Shown piece by piece: positions 31,991 through 41,048 of a stretch of DNA of 64,000 nt. The stretch is taken from positions 434,001-498,000 of the forward strand of contig NZ_JBBIFX010000003.1 of NCBI RefSeq assembly GCF_037543845.1, given 5' to 3'. Within the stretch, counting starts at the first letter, position 1, and each line of letters begins with the position of its first letter. Both the position numbers and the translations under genes were made by a program. The DNA is from Gymnodinialimonas ulvae (GTDB taxonomy: Bacteria > Pseudomonadota > Alphaproteobacteria > Rhodobacterales > Rhodobacteraceae). The notes below the pieces were generated by a model, which was not told the origin of the DNA, made no database searches, and was given only the letters and a program-made list of their open reading frames with translations.

Positions 31991-33067
31991 TTAGAAGGAC
32001 ATGTTCAGACCAACCGACCAGGTCGAAGCGTCGGTGCGCGCCGCTGTCGCGGACGTTGCAGTCGACGTCAGAACACCGTTCACGCTGCCGATGTCACTGT
32101 CACCGTAACCGACATGGGCGGACAGACCGCCACCCAGGTCGTAGGATGCTGCGAGACCGAAGCCAGTTGCGTCTTCGACGGTTGCGTTGGAATCCCAGTC
32201 GAACTCACCGTAGTTGGCGTGCACGGCGAAGTCACCGAACGAGTAAGATGCGCCAACCGCAACGTGCGTACCGGAGAACGAACGATCCGCAGCGGCGATG
32301 ACTGTACCCAAATCTACATCAATCTGCGAATAGTTGATGCCAGCCGACAGGCCGTTGTCCAGAGCAACCGTTGCCGAAACACCGACAATCGAGAGTTCCT
32401 GGTCGCCAGCAACCGCTGCGTGCGAGTCTTGGGTCATCTGGTAACCAGCGCCAACGGTGTAGGAACCGCCGCCGAAGGACCCAGCGTAGCTTGCGCCGAT
32501 GCCGAAGACTTCGTCTGCTTCCAGGCCGTCGGCAGCCGTGCCGTCGTCAGGCAGGTTGAACGGACGTGCGATCGTCGCGCCATCGTCCTGCTCAATCGAG
32601 CCGGTGATGGTGAAGCCGGACACCGAGTAGGAGTACGACAGGATCTGGCCGTCGAACGTGCCGTCGAGACCTGCGTTGCCCGAGTAACCGGCGTGCGTGG
32701 TTTCGTCGTCGTTGATCGAACCCGGCGAACCGATGTTCACTTCCTGCATGCCGGCGTCGAAGCCGCCATCGGTGTCGCCCATGGTGAGCGTGCCGAAGTC
32801 GCCGGAGATGAAGATCGCAACGCCTGCGTCGTCGGTGCCGACAGCGCCTGCGTCTTCGTCAAGATCGACAGCCGCACCGAAGGTGATGCCGCCGGGCGTT
32901 TCACCGGACAGGGTGAAGGTGACGTCGATGTCCTGGACGAACTGGGTCACGGCATCGCCGGAACCGCCTTGGACGCCCATTTGAGCCGAACCGCTGAGCG
33001 CGACATCGGCCGATGCGAAGCCTGCCGACGCTACAAGCGCGGTGGTCGCAAAGAGAACCTTTTTCAT
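31991..33067 (-). CDS. Outer-membrane porin
   Basis: The 358-residue protein has a Sec signal (MKKVLFATTALVASAGFASA, cleavage before DVALSG), many short alternating hydrophobic beta-strands with glycine-rich turns, and the terminal phenylalanine motif SVGLNMSF used by the BAM complex. This is a 16-strand general porin of the Rhodobacter capsulatus type. The leader GAGGGA ribosome binding site precedes the ATG at 33067. Such genes are highly expressed; the long 5' region contains palindromes but I could not place the promoter with confidence. Confidence 0.94.
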   Translation of the reverse strand: MKKVLFATTALVASAGFASADVALSGSAQMGVQGGSGDAVTQFVQDIDVTFTLSGETPGGITFGAAVDLDEDAGAVGTDDAGVAIFISGDFGTLTMGDTDGGFDAGMQEVNIGSPGSINDDETTHAGYSGNAGLDGTFDGQILSYSYSVSGFTITGSIEQDDGATIARPFNLPDDGTAADGLEADEVFGIGASYAGSFGGGSYTVGAGYQMTQDSHAAVAGDQELSIVGVSATVALDNGLSAGINYSQIDVDLGTVIAAADRSFSGTHVAVGASYSFGDFAVHANYGEFDWDSNATVEDATGFGLAASYDLGGGLSAHVGYGDSDIGSVNGVLTSTATSATAARTDASTWSVGLNMSF

Positions 33068-33562
33068 GGTTTTTCCCTCGTGTTCACTTAGAAGGTGCAC
33101 CCCAAGACGGGATATCCGAATTGAGTATGCCTCTATCTCGCGCTTTGGCCCCGGCATTGCAAGAAAGGGTCCGGACCCCCGGAAAGGTTGCCTCAGGCAT
33201 GGTGCAGACATGCCACAGTCGCTTTCCTGCGCCCCGCGATCCGGCCCGGATTCCACTCTATAAAGCCCCGATGTGCGTGAAATCATGCGAAAAACCTAAC
33301 ATCTTGCCGACAATTGAACTCTTCTCGCGCACACCGCCAAACGGAACACGCACCCCCCTCCGCGCCCTGCTCCCCCCGCACGACCTGGCGGGCCGCGCCT
33401 CGAATCGACGGCCTGGCCGGACTCGATTCCCTCAGGCCCCGCCGCACTCCCCGAACCACACGTTAAGGATTCGCCACGCGACCGGACCCGCAGCCGCCAG
33501 CCCTTGCTGCGCCACATGCGCTTGGGTAGAAGAGCACACGAATGATGGGCTGGGTGATCACT
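33068..33562. other. 495-base intergenic region between divergent porin and DUF3576 genes
   Basis: No convincing gene is present. The porin side holds a perfect palindrome GGGTCCGGACCC (33167-33178) and an inverted repeat GGCATG-N7-CATGCC (33196-33214). The other side holds three GANTC sites in 72 bases (33402, 33425 and 33469) and a TTAA half-site at 33462. Both promoters must lie here but neither has a clean -35/-10 pair. Confidence 0.6.
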
Positions 33563-34054
33563 ATGACGATGCGTTTTGGAAACCTTGTCGGCGCCACGGC
33601 TGTGCTGGCCCTGCTGGCGGCCTGTGGTGGCACCGGTAATTTCGCCAACGACACCGACCGGCAGGCGGAGCGGTTGCAGGGCGAAGGCTTGCTTCTGGAT
33701 CCCGACCGCGAAACGATCTTCGACCTCTTCACCGGGAACGAGGACCCGTCCGTCACGGTCGAGGTCAACAGCTACCTCTGGCAGGCCGCGCAGGAGATCC
33801 TCGATTTCATGCCGCTCGAAGCCGCCGATCCGTTCACCGGCATTCTGTCCTATGGGTTCGCCACCCCACCCGGCGGCAGCCGCGCCTACCGTGCGACCGT
33901 GTTCGTAACCGACCCGGCGTTGGAGGCCCGCTCGCTGCGCGTGGCCCTGCAGGGGCGCAATGGCGGCGCGGTCAGCCGCGCCACCGCGCGCCAGGTCGAA
34001 GACGCCATCCTCACCCGCGCCCGGCAGCTACGCGTGGCGGATGGGCGCCTCTAG
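33563..34054 (+). CDS. DUF3576 family lipoprotein
   Basis: A ~163-residue lipoprotein with signal ending ALLAAC (lipobox LAAC), then a compact domain with LWQAAQEILDFMPLEAADPF and a PGGSRAYRATVFV segment, characteristic of DUF3576, an alphaproteobacterial family of unknown function. ATGs at 33542, 33563 and 33569 are all in frame; 33563 or 33569 gives the best signal peptide. A terminator follows, separating it from leuS. Confidence 0.85.
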   Translation: MTMRFGNLVGATAVLALLAACGGTGNFANDTDRQAERLQGEGLLLDPDRETIFDLFTGNEDPSVTVEVNSYLWQAAQEILDFMPLEAADPFTGILSYGFATPPGGSRAYRATVFVTDPALEARSLRVALQGRNGGAVSRATARQVEDAILTRARQLRVADGRL

Positions 34055-34083
34055 ACCGCAGGCAAACGTCCGCCTAAACACAC

Positions 34084-34111
34084 GCCGGGCTGGTTTCAGT
34101 CCGGCTTTTTT
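34084..34111 (+). terminator. Rho-independent terminator between DUF3576 gene and leuS
   Basis: GCCGGGCTG-GTTT-CAGTCCGGC forms a 9-bp stem with one G-U pair, followed by TTTTTT on the plus strand. It lies 30 bases after the DUF3576 stop and 28 bases before leuS. Confidence 0.9.
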
Positions 34112-34138
34112 GCGTCCATCCCTCCAAGGAACATCGAA

Positions 34139-36712
34139 ATGTCCCGCTACACCCCCGCCGAGATCGAGCCAAAATGGCAAAAAGCCTGGGAAGAGGCCGG
34201 GACCTTCCTTGCGACCATGTCCGCCGACAAGCCCAAGTATTACGTGCTCGAAATGTTTCCCTACCCCTCGGGCCGCATCCATATCGGGCATGTGCGCAAC
34301 TACACGATGGGCGACGTGATCGCGCGCTACAAACTCTCCACCGGGCACAACGTCCTGCATCCGATGGGGTTTGACGCCTTTGGCATGCCCGCCGAAAACG
34401 CCGCCATGGCGCAGGGCGGGCATCCCGCCGATTGGACCTATCAGAACATCGACACAATGGTCGAACAGATGAAGCCGCTCGGCTTCGGCATCGACTGGTC
34501 CCGCATGTTCGCCACCTGCGACCCGGAGTATTACGGCCAGCAGCAGGCGCTGTTTCTCGACATGCTGGAAGGCGGTTTCATCGACCGCAAGAACGCCGTG
34601 GTGAACTGGGATCCGGTCGATATGACCGTTCTGGCCAATGAACAGGTCATCGACGGCAAGGGCTGGCGCTCGGGCGCGGAGGTTGAGCGCCGCGAACTGA
34701 CGCAGTGGTTCTTCAAGATCTCCGACATGGCCGACGAATTGCTGGAGGCGCTGGACGGGCTCGACGATTGGCCCGCCAAGGTGCGCCTGATGCAGGAAAA
34801 CTGGATCGGCAAGTCGCGCGGCCTGCAATTCGCCTTCGGTCTGGTCGATGCGGTGGGCGGCCATGACCGGGTCGAGGTCTACACCACCCGCCCCGATACG
34901 CTTCTGGGCGCAAGTTTCGTCGGCATCTCACCCGATCATCCCATCGCCAAGGAGTTGGAGGCCAAGGACGACACCATAGCGGCCTTCTGTGCCGAATGTC
35001 GCAAGGGCGGCACCACCGCCGAAGCCATCGAAAGGGCCGAGAAGCTCGGCCACGATACAGGCCTGCGCGTGCGCCATCCCTTCGACACCGCCGCAGAACT
35101 GCCCGTCTATATCGCCAATTTCATCCTCATGGATTACGGCACCGGCGCGATCTTCGGCTGTCCGGCCCATGACGAACGCGACCTTGAGTTTGCCCGCAAA
35201 TACGATCTGCCTATCGTATCGACCTATGTGCCGGAGGCCAGCGAAGATGGCTTCACCCGTCCCGAAGACGGCGGCGAGGCCTATGTGCCGCCGAAAACCG
35301 AACCCGTCCGTTATGTCGCCGGATTCGCAGGTGAAGAGGTACAGACCGGCATTGCCGCCATCGACGCGGCCATCGCCTTCTGCGAGGGCGAAGGCGTGGG
35401 CCAGGGCGTCACCAAGTTCCGCCTGCGCGATTGGGGTCTCAGCCGCCAGCGCTACTGGGGCGCGCCGATCCCCGTCGTTCATTGCAAATCCTGCGGTGTG
35501 GTGCCCGAGAAAAAGGAAAACCTGCCCGTCGAACTGCCCAAGGACGTCAGTTTCGACGTGCCCGGCAACCCGCTCGACCGGCACCCGACCTGGCGCGATG
35601 TGCCCTGCCCCGCCTGCGGCAAGCCCGCGCGGCGCGAAACCGACACGATGGACACATTCGTCGATTCGTCATGGTATTTCGCCCGCTTCACCTCGCCCCA
35701 CGCGGACACACCCACGGCGCGCGAAGAGGCCGAGTATTGGATGAACGTCGATCAATATATCGGTGGCATCGAACACGCGATCCTGCACCTTCTGTACTCG
35801 CGCTTCTTTGCCCGCGCGATGCACGCGACCGGCCACCTGCCCGCGAAATCCATCGAGCCGTTCAACGCGCTCTTCACCCAGGGCATGGTCACCCACGCGA
35901 TCTACAAGACGACGGACGCAAATGGCCGCCCCGTCTATCACTACCCCGAAGAGGTCGCGCTGCGCGACGGCTCGGGCTTTCTCAAGGACGGCACAGAGGT
36001 CGAGATCGTTCCCTCCGCCAAAATGTCCAAATCCAAGAACAATGTCGTCGACCCGGTCGCGATCATCGACCAATACGGCGCCGATACCGCGCGCTGGTTC
36101 GTCCTGTCCGACAGCCCGCCCGAGCGCGACGTCGAATGGACCGCCGCCGGGGCCGAGGCCGCGTTCAAGCACCTCGGCCGCGTCTGGGCCCTGTCGGACC
36201 GTATCGCGCAAATGGACCGCGACGCACCGGGCAACAATGACGACGACCTCCTGCGCGCCATGCACAAGGCGATCCACGACGTCACAATGGGCGTCGAAAG
36301 CTTCGGCTTCAACGCCGCCATCGCAAAGCTCTACGGTTTCACCAATACGCTCTCGAAATCCAAAGCCTCTTATGCCGCGCAACGTCAGGCGATCCTGACG
36401 CTGGCGCAGCTCATGTCGCCCTTCACCCCGCATCTCGCCGAAGATATCTGGGCGCAGCAGGGCGAAACCGGCCTGATCGCCAACGCCCCTTGGCCCAAGG
36501 CCGACGACGCCATGCTGACCTCCGACACCGTCACCATGCCGATCCAGATCAACGGCAAACGCCGCTCGGAAATCACAATCGCCAAGGACGCCCCGAAGGA
36601 AGAGGTTGAAAAGATCGCGCTGGCAGACGACGCTGTGGTCAAGGCGCTCGCCGGGGGCGCCCCGAAAAAACTCATCGTCGTGCCCGGCCGGATCGTGAAT
36701 GTCGTTGTTTAA
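34139..36712 (+). CDS. leuS: Leucyl-tRNA synthetase
   Basis: The 857-residue class I synthetase charges tRNA(Leu) and edits misactivated norvaline or isoleucine. The HIGH-type motif is in PYPSGRIHIGHVRNY (about residues 42-55), the CP1 editing domain lies about 225-420 with TTRPDTLLGA, and KMSKSKNN is near residue 622. Length is normal for the bacterial enzyme. It begins an operon leuS-lptE-holA-gst, overlapping lptE by 14 bases. Confidence 0.98.
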   Translation: MSRYTPAEIEPKWQKAWEEAGTFLATMSADKPKYYVLEMFPYPSGRIHIGHVRNYTMGDVIARYKLSTGHNVLHPMGFDAFGMPAENAAMAQGGHPADWTYQNIDTMVEQMKPLGFGIDWSRMFATCDPEYYGQQQALFLDMLEGGFIDRKNAVVNWDPVDMTVLANEQVIDGKGWRSGAEVERRELTQWFFKISDMADELLEALDGLDDWPAKVRLMQENWIGKSRGLQFAFGLVDAVGGHDRVEVYTTRPDTLLGASFVGISPDHPIAKELEAKDDTIAAFCAECRKGGTTAEAIERAEKLGHDTGLRVRHPFDTAAELPVYIANFILMDYGTGAIFGCPAHDERDLEFARKYDLPIVSTYVPEASEDGFTRPEDGGEAYVPPKTEPVRYVAGFAGEEVQTGIAAIDAAIAFCEGEGVGQGVTKFRLRDWGLSRQRYWGAPIPVVHCKSCGVVPEKKENLPVELPKDVSFDVPGNPLDRHPTWRDVPCPACGKPARRETDTMDTFVDSSWYFARFTSPHADTPTAREEAEYWMNVDQYIGGIEHAILHLLYSRFFARAMHATGHLPAKSIEPFNALFTQGMVTHAIYKTTDANGRPVYHYPEEVALRDGSGFLKDGTEVEIVPSAKMSKSKNNVVDPVAIIDQYGADTARWFVLSDSPPERDVEWTAAGAEAAFKHLGRVWALSDRIAQMDRDAPGNNDDDLLRAMHKAIHDVTMGVESFGFNAAIAKLYGFTNTLSKSKASYAAQRQAILTLAQLMSPFTPHLAEDIWAQQGETGLIANAPWPKADDAMLTSDTVTMPIQINGKRRSEITIAKDAPKEEVEKIALADDAVVKALAGGAPKKLIVVPGRIVNVVV

Positions 36713-37181
36713 CCGCCTCGCCCTCTCGCTGGCCTTGCTCGTGCCCCTGGCCGCGTGCAATTTCACGCCCGTCTACGGGCCCGGCGGCGCGGGCAATGTG
36801 ATCCGCAACCAGATCTCCGTCGCCGACCCCGACACGCGGCTGGAATTCGAAGTGCTCTCGCGCCTCGAGGACCGCATCGGTTTCGGCGCGACCTATGACC
36901 TCGACTACGTCATCAACACCGGGCAACGCGACATCGCCATCGACGAAACCAACACGATCGAACGGACCAACGTGCTCGGATCGCTCGCCTACACGGTCCG
37001 CCTCGCGTCCACCGGCCAGATCGTCGATCAGGGCGAGGTCTCGACCTTCACCGCCTATGCCACCACCGCGTCGCCCGTCGCCACCGCCGCCGCGCGACGC
37101 GATGCCGAGAACCGCCTTGCCGTGGCACTCGCCGATCAACTTGTCACCCGCCTCTTCGCAGGCGCCGCCACCTGGCCATGA
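36699..37181 (+). CDS. lptE: LPS assembly lipoprotein LptE
   Basis: The 160-residue lipoprotein (signal LALLVPLAAC, lipobox LAAC) carries the LptE/RlpB pattern FTPVYGPGG, a beta-strand YDLDYVINTGQRDIAID and a C-terminal helix RRDAENRLAVALADQLVTRL. LptE plugs the LptD barrel that inserts lipopolysaccharide in the outer membrane. leuS-lptE-holA is a conserved order in this lineage; the start lies inside leuS and the stop overlaps holA by 4 bases. Confidence 0.9.
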   Translation: MSLFNRLALSLALLVPLAACNFTPVYGPGGAGNVIRNQISVADPDTRLEFEVLSRLEDRIGFGATYDLDYVINTGQRDIAIDETNTIERTNVLGSLAYTVRLASTGQIVDQGEVSTFTAYATTASPVATAAARRDAENRLAVALADQLVTRLFAGAATWP

Positions 37182-38209
37182 AGCTCAGCACGCGCGACGC
37201 GAACACCTATTTCAAACGTCCCGATCAATCCGCCGCCGGCTGCCTGATCTTCGGCGATGACGCCATGCGCGTCGCCCTCAAACGGCAAGACCTGATGGCC
37301 GCCCTGCTCGGCCCCAACGCCGAGGAAGAGATGCGCCTGACCCGCCTTTCCGGGGCCGATCTGCGCTCCGATGGGGCCGCCCTTCTCGATGCCGTGAAGG
37401 CCGTTGGCTTCTTCCCCGGACCGCGCGCGGTGCTGGTCGACGGCGCCACCGATGGCCTCTCGAAAGTCTTCGCCACGGCGCTCGGCGAATGGGCCGATGG
37501 CGACGCGCAAATCGTCGCCACCGCCGGGCGCCTGACCCCGAAATCCGCGCTGCGCAAGGTGTTCGAGGGCTCGAAAACCGCCTATGCCGCCGCGATCTAC
37601 GACGATCCCCCCGACCGCGCCCAGATCGAGGATTGGCTGCGCGACGCGGGCCTCTCCGCCCCCGACCGCGAGGCCATGACCGATCTCGAAGGCCTCGCGC
37701 GCGCCGTCCCGCCCGGCGATTTCCGGCAGATGATCGACAAACTCGGCCTCTACAAACGCGGCGACGCCACGCCTGTCTCGTCCGCCGATATCGACGCCGT
37801 CGCCCCCCTGACCCGCGAAGCGGAACTCGACGACATCCTCCACGCCACCGCCGAGGCCGAGACCGGGTCCATCGGCCCGATCCTCAACCGGCTGAAACAA
37901 CAGGGCACCACCCCGGTCTCGCTTTGCATCGCCGCTTTGCGCCATTTCCGCGCGCTGCACATGGCCGCCAGCCATCCGAACGGCCCGGCGGCGGGCCTGC
38001 AAGCGATGCGCCCGCCCGTCTTTGGCCCGCGCCGCGATCGCATGGTTCGCCAAGCCGGCCGCTGGGGCCGCGACGCGCTGGAATCCGCCCTGTCGATGTT
38101 GGTGGAAACCGACCTCAGCTTGCGCTCAAACAGCGCAGCACCGCAAATGGCGGTGATGGAACGCACATTGATCCGGCTGGCGATGTTGCCGGGAAGGGGA
38201 CGCAGATGA
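37178..38209 (+). CDS. holA: DNA polymerase III subunit delta
   Basis: HolA opens the beta sliding clamp as part of the clamp-loader complex. The 343-residue protein starts MKLSTRDANTYFKRP and shows FGDDAMRVALKRQDLM, SGADLRSDG, GDAQIVATAGRLTPKSALRK and a C-terminal helical collar with RHFRALHMA. Its ATG overlaps the lptE stop (ATGA) and its own stop overlaps the start of the glutathione transferase gene, so the operon is translationally linked. Confidence 0.92.
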   Translation: MKLSTRDANTYFKRPDQSAAGCLIFGDDAMRVALKRQDLMAALLGPNAEEEMRLTRLSGADLRSDGAALLDAVKAVGFFPGPRAVLVDGATDGLSKVFATALGEWADGDAQIVATAGRLTPKSALRKVFEGSKTAYAAAIYDDPPDRAQIEDWLRDAGLSAPDREAMTDLEGLARAVPPGDFRQMIDKLGLYKRGDATPVSSADIDAVAPLTREAELDDILHATAEAETGSIGPILNRLKQQGTTPVSLCIAALRHFRALHMAASHPNGPAAGLQAMRPPVFGPRRDRMVRQAGRWGRDALESALSMLVETDLSLRSNSAAPQMAVMERTLIRLAMLPGRGRR

Positions 38210-38805
38210 CCTATCAGGTTTACGGAAGCGTGCGCAGCCGCGCGATGCGGGTGCTCTGGACGCTCGAAGAACTGGGCGTGGACTACGATTTTATCGAAGC
38301 CGCCCCGCGCTCACCCGAGGCAAAGGCCGTGAACCCGACCGGCAAGGTCCCCTTCATGGTCGCCGACGGGCAGATGATCCCCGACAGCGTCGCAATCATG
38401 ACCTTTCTCGCTGACAAACATGGGCAACTGACCGCCCCCGCGGGCACCCTTGCGCGCGCCACGCAAGACGCCTTCACCCATCAGGTCAACGATGAGATCG
38501 ACGGCATCCTCTGGGCCGCCGCCCGACACAGCTTCATCCTCCCCGAAGAACATCGCGTGGCCGCGTTGAAGGACTCTCTGAAATGGGAATTCGCCCGCAA
38601 TCAAGATGCCGTCGCGGCCCGCATGAACCCCGATGGCCCCTTCGTCGCGGGCGATCACATCACCATCGCCGATATCCTGCTCAGCCATTGCATGGGGTGG
38701 GCGGCCAACGCGAAATTCGACGTCACGAACCCGCGCCTGATCGCCCATAACGATATGATGCGCGCCCGGCCTGCCTTTGAACGCGCCCTGAAGCAGGGCG
38801 CCTGA
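38206..38805 (+). CDS. Glutathione S-transferase family protein
   Basis: The 199-residue protein has the thioredoxin-like N-terminal domain YGSVRSRAMRVLWTLEELG with the ENSxxR-type VNPTGKVPFMVADG and DSVAIMTFLAD segments, and an all-helical C-terminal domain with TIADILLSHCMGWA. Glutathione conjugation or a related redox activity is likely; a substrate cannot be named. The start at 38206 overlaps holA by 4 bases. Confidence 0.92.
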   Translation: MTYQVYGSVRSRAMRVLWTLEELGVDYDFIEAAPRSPEAKAVNPTGKVPFMVADGQMIPDSVAIMTFLADKHGQLTAPAGTLARATQDAFTHQVNDEIDGILWAAARHSFILPEEHRVAALKDSLKWEFARNQDAVAARMNPDGPFVAGDHITIADILLSHCMGWAANAKFDVTNPRLIAHNDMMRARPAFERALKQGA

Positions 38806-38841
38806 AAGCGGCCACGTCAGGCTTCGTGTGATTTTGGAAGA

Positions 38842-38875
38842 ACTACAAAAAAACTACAGAAAAACTACAGAAAAA
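38842..38875. repeat. Three phased 11-bp A-tract repeats (ACTACARAAAA)
   Basis: ACTACA occurs at 38842, 38853 and 38864, each followed by an A-run of four to seven, with a period of 11 bases, close to the DNA helical repeat. In this GC-rich genome such AT-rich phased A-tracts imply intrinsic curvature. They lie between the convergent gst and flavoprotein genes. Confidence 0.75.
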
Positions 38876-38897
38876 TTCACCCCGAATTTGGACTGTT

Positions 38898-40097
38898 TCA
38901 CGGCCTCCAACGCGCCGCGTGTTCCCCCGCCCAACGCCCCGTCGCAAGGCACGCGGAAATCAGGTAGCCGCCCGTCGGCGCCTCCCAATCCAGCATTTCA
39001 CCTGCCACATGTATACCGGGCATGGCCCGAAGCATAAGGCCAGATGTGACCGCCTCCTGCATAACTCCGCCCGCCGTCGAAATCGCCTCGTCCATCGGGC
39101 GCGGGCCGCGGTGTTTGACCGGCAGCGCCTTGATAAGATCAGCCAGCGCCTCGGCATCCTCCGGCAGGGGTCGCCCGAATTCCTGCAACAACGCGCGCTT
39201 CGCCTCATCCAGCCCCAGTTTGGTCAAAGCCTTTGTAAGTGTTTGCTTTTTTGGTCGCCCCTTCAGTCGCCGGGTCAGCTCCGCCGCATCACGCCCCGGC
39301 AAAAGATCAATCGACAACCTCGCGCCGTCGCGCACCGCCGCCGAGACGGTGTAAATCCCGCCGCCTTCCAATCCGCGCGCGGACAAAATCGCCTCGCCCT
39401 TCACCGGTTTTCCATTTGCAATCAGGGCGATATTCTTCAACGGCGCGCCGAAATGCGGCGTCATATGCGCGGACCAATCCACCTCAAATCCCATATTCGC
39501 GGGCTTGAATGGAGCCATCTCGGCGCCCTTCTCCGCCAACCAATCGGCCCAGGCCCCGTCGCTTCCCAACCGCGCCCAGGACGCGCCGCCCAGTGCCAAA
39601 ACCGTCACCGCCGGGTGCAGAACCCGCGCGCCATCCGGCGTCTCAAATGCCAGCCCATCGCCATCAAACCCGGTCCACCGCCAGCGCAACCGCAACTCCG
39701 CGTCAATCCGCTGCAACCACGCCCGCAGCAGCGGCGAGGCCTTCATCGCCTTGGGGAAAACGCGCCCCGTGGACCCTGTGAAAACCGGCTGTCCAAGGTC
39801 CTCGGCAAAGGCCATGATCTCCACCGGATCAAGCTTGGCGATCATCGGATAAAGCCAATCCGCCGCCGCACCATAGGCGGCGAAAAACCGGCCCAATTCC
39901 TCATCCTTCGTCAGGTTCAGACCCGACTTCCCCGCCATAAGGAACTTCCGCCCCGCCGAAGGTTTGCCCTCTACAATCAGAACCTTACGCCCAGCGTCCG
40001 CAAGCGTTTCCGCCGCCATCAGCCCCGCGGGCCCTGCGCCCACAACCAGTGCATCGACCTTGTCTTGGCGCGCGCTCACCCCATTGTTGTCATCCAT
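38898..40097 (-). CDS. HI0933/BaiN-family flavoprotein (NAD(P)/FAD-dependent oxidoreductase)
   Basis: The 399-residue protein carries the FAD Rossmann motif ALVVGAGPAGLMAAETLA, GRKFLMAGKSGLNLT, LALGGASWARLGSDG and the C-terminal TAGGVMQEAVTSGLMLRAMPGIHVAGE (cited in parts) with GGYLISACLATG of the HI0933 family (aminoacetone oxidase/BaiN-like). The reaction here is unknown. The ATG at 40097 overlaps, on the opposite strand, the ATG of the HNH gene; a GTG at 40079 would give VSARQDKVDALVVGAG and remove that overlap. Confidence 0.88.
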   Translation of the reverse strand: MDDNNGVSARQDKVDALVVGAGPAGLMAAETLADAGRKVLIVEGKPSAGRKFLMAGKSGLNLTKDEELGRFFAAYGAAADWLYPMIAKLDPVEIMAFAEDLGQPVFTGSTGRVFPKAMKASPLLRAWLQRIDAELRLRWRWTGFDGDGLAFETPDGARVLHPAVTVLALGGASWARLGSDGAWADWLAEKGAEMAPFKPANMGFEVDWSAHMTPHFGAPLKNIALIANGKPVKGEAILSARGLEGGGIYTVSAAVRDGARLSIDLLPGRDAAELTRRLKGRPKKQTLTKALTKLGLDEAKRALLQEFGRPLPEDAEALADLIKALPVKHRGPRPMDEAISTAGGVMQEAVTSGLMLRAMPGIHVAGEMLDWEAPTGGYLISACLATGRWAGEHAARWRP

Positions 40098-40401
40098 GGA
40101 ACCCGTCCCGATCTGCCCGCTTTGCGACCGCCCGATCCCGCCGGGCGCGCCGCAAAGCCTGCACCACCTTGTGCCGAAACTGCGCGGCGGCAAAGGCGGG
40201 CCGACGGTGCTCTTGCATCAGATCTGCCATAACGAAATTCATGCCACCCTGTCCGAGGCCGAATTGGCCCGCGTCTACAACACACCCGAGGCTTTGCGTG
40301 GCCATCCTCGGTTGGAGAAGTTCTTCGAATGGGTCCGCAAGCGCCCCCCGGATTTCCATTCCAAAACCGCCGGCGGACGCCGCGCGTGGAAAAACCGCTA
40401 G
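40096..40401 (+). CDS. HNH endonuclease-domain protein
   Basis: A 101-residue stand-alone HNH protein: zinc ligands CPLCDRPI near the N-terminus, the HNH core LHHLVPKLRGGKGG and LLHQICHNEIHA. Such small proteins may be nicking or restriction-type nucleases or act in DNA repair; no partner is adjacent. The start ATG shares CATG with the divergent flavoprotein start. Confidence 0.85.
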   Translation: MEPVPICPLCDRPIPPGAPQSLHHLVPKLRGGKGGPTVLLHQICHNEIHATLSEAELARVYNTPEALRGHPRLEKFFEWVRKRPPDFHSKTAGGRRAWKNR

Positions 40402-40439
40402 GCTGCGCGGACAGCCGCAGGTAGGAGGAGCGCCCGGGA

Positions 40440-41048
40440 TCAGCGGACCATGGCCTTGATCGCCCGGACGTTCGCCGCATCCCCCTGCAACGCCGGTTCA
40501 CACAAGCCCCGCGCCGAGGACATCAGGTTTTCCCGCGTCACGAGCCGTTCGATAAGGCCAAAATTCAGCGCCTCTTCCGCCGTCCACTTCGCCCCCGACA
40601 TCAACAACATTTTCGCCCGCGCTGGCCCCACCAGAGCCGCAAGTCTTCCCGGATCAGACGGCTGCGGCAAGAACCCCAACCGCGCCACCGGATAAAAAAA
40701 CGAAGCCCCCAAAACCCCCACCCGCACATCACAAGCCAGCGCCATACCAAACGCCCCACCTGCCAACGTGCCGTTGAGGGCCGCGATCGTCGGGCATTGC
40801 ATAGCCGCCAGCCCGCCCGAGACGCGCTCCCACAGCGGTGATGTCGCAAGGCCCGCACGGGCTTCCTCAAGGTCGGCCCCGGCAGAAAAGACCTTCTCCC
40901 CGGCGCCGATCAGAATCAGGGCCTTGGGATCCGCGCCTTCCACCACCTCCGCCAGGTCCGACAGCATGGCCTCGGTCAACGAATTCGCCTTATCCGGGCG
41001 GTTCAACGTCACAATCAGCAGGCCGTCCTGATCGTTGACCTCGATCAA
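40440..41048 (-). CDS. Enoyl-CoA hydratase/isomerase family protein
   Basis: A 202-residue, shortened crotonase-fold protein with LNRPDKANSL, the oxyanion-hole block AGADLEEA and the ALNGTLAGGAFGMALACD segment; the crotonase family is usually ~260 residues, so the C-terminal helices are reduced. The catalytic glutamates of standard hydratases are not clearly present, so substrate and reaction are open. It overlaps the SDR gene by 4 bases (SDR first), which suggests a shared acyl-CoA or fatty-acid role. Confidence 0.85.
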   Translation of the reverse strand: MIEVNDQDGLLIVTLNRPDKANSLTEAMLSDLAEVVEGADPKALILIGAGEKVFSAGADLEEARAGLATSPLWERVSGGLAAMQCPTIAALNGTLAGGAFGMALACDVRVGVLGASFFYPVARLGFLPQPSDPGRLAALVGPARAKMLLMSGAKWTAEEALNFGLIERLVTRENLMSSARGLCEPALQGDAANVRAIKAMVR

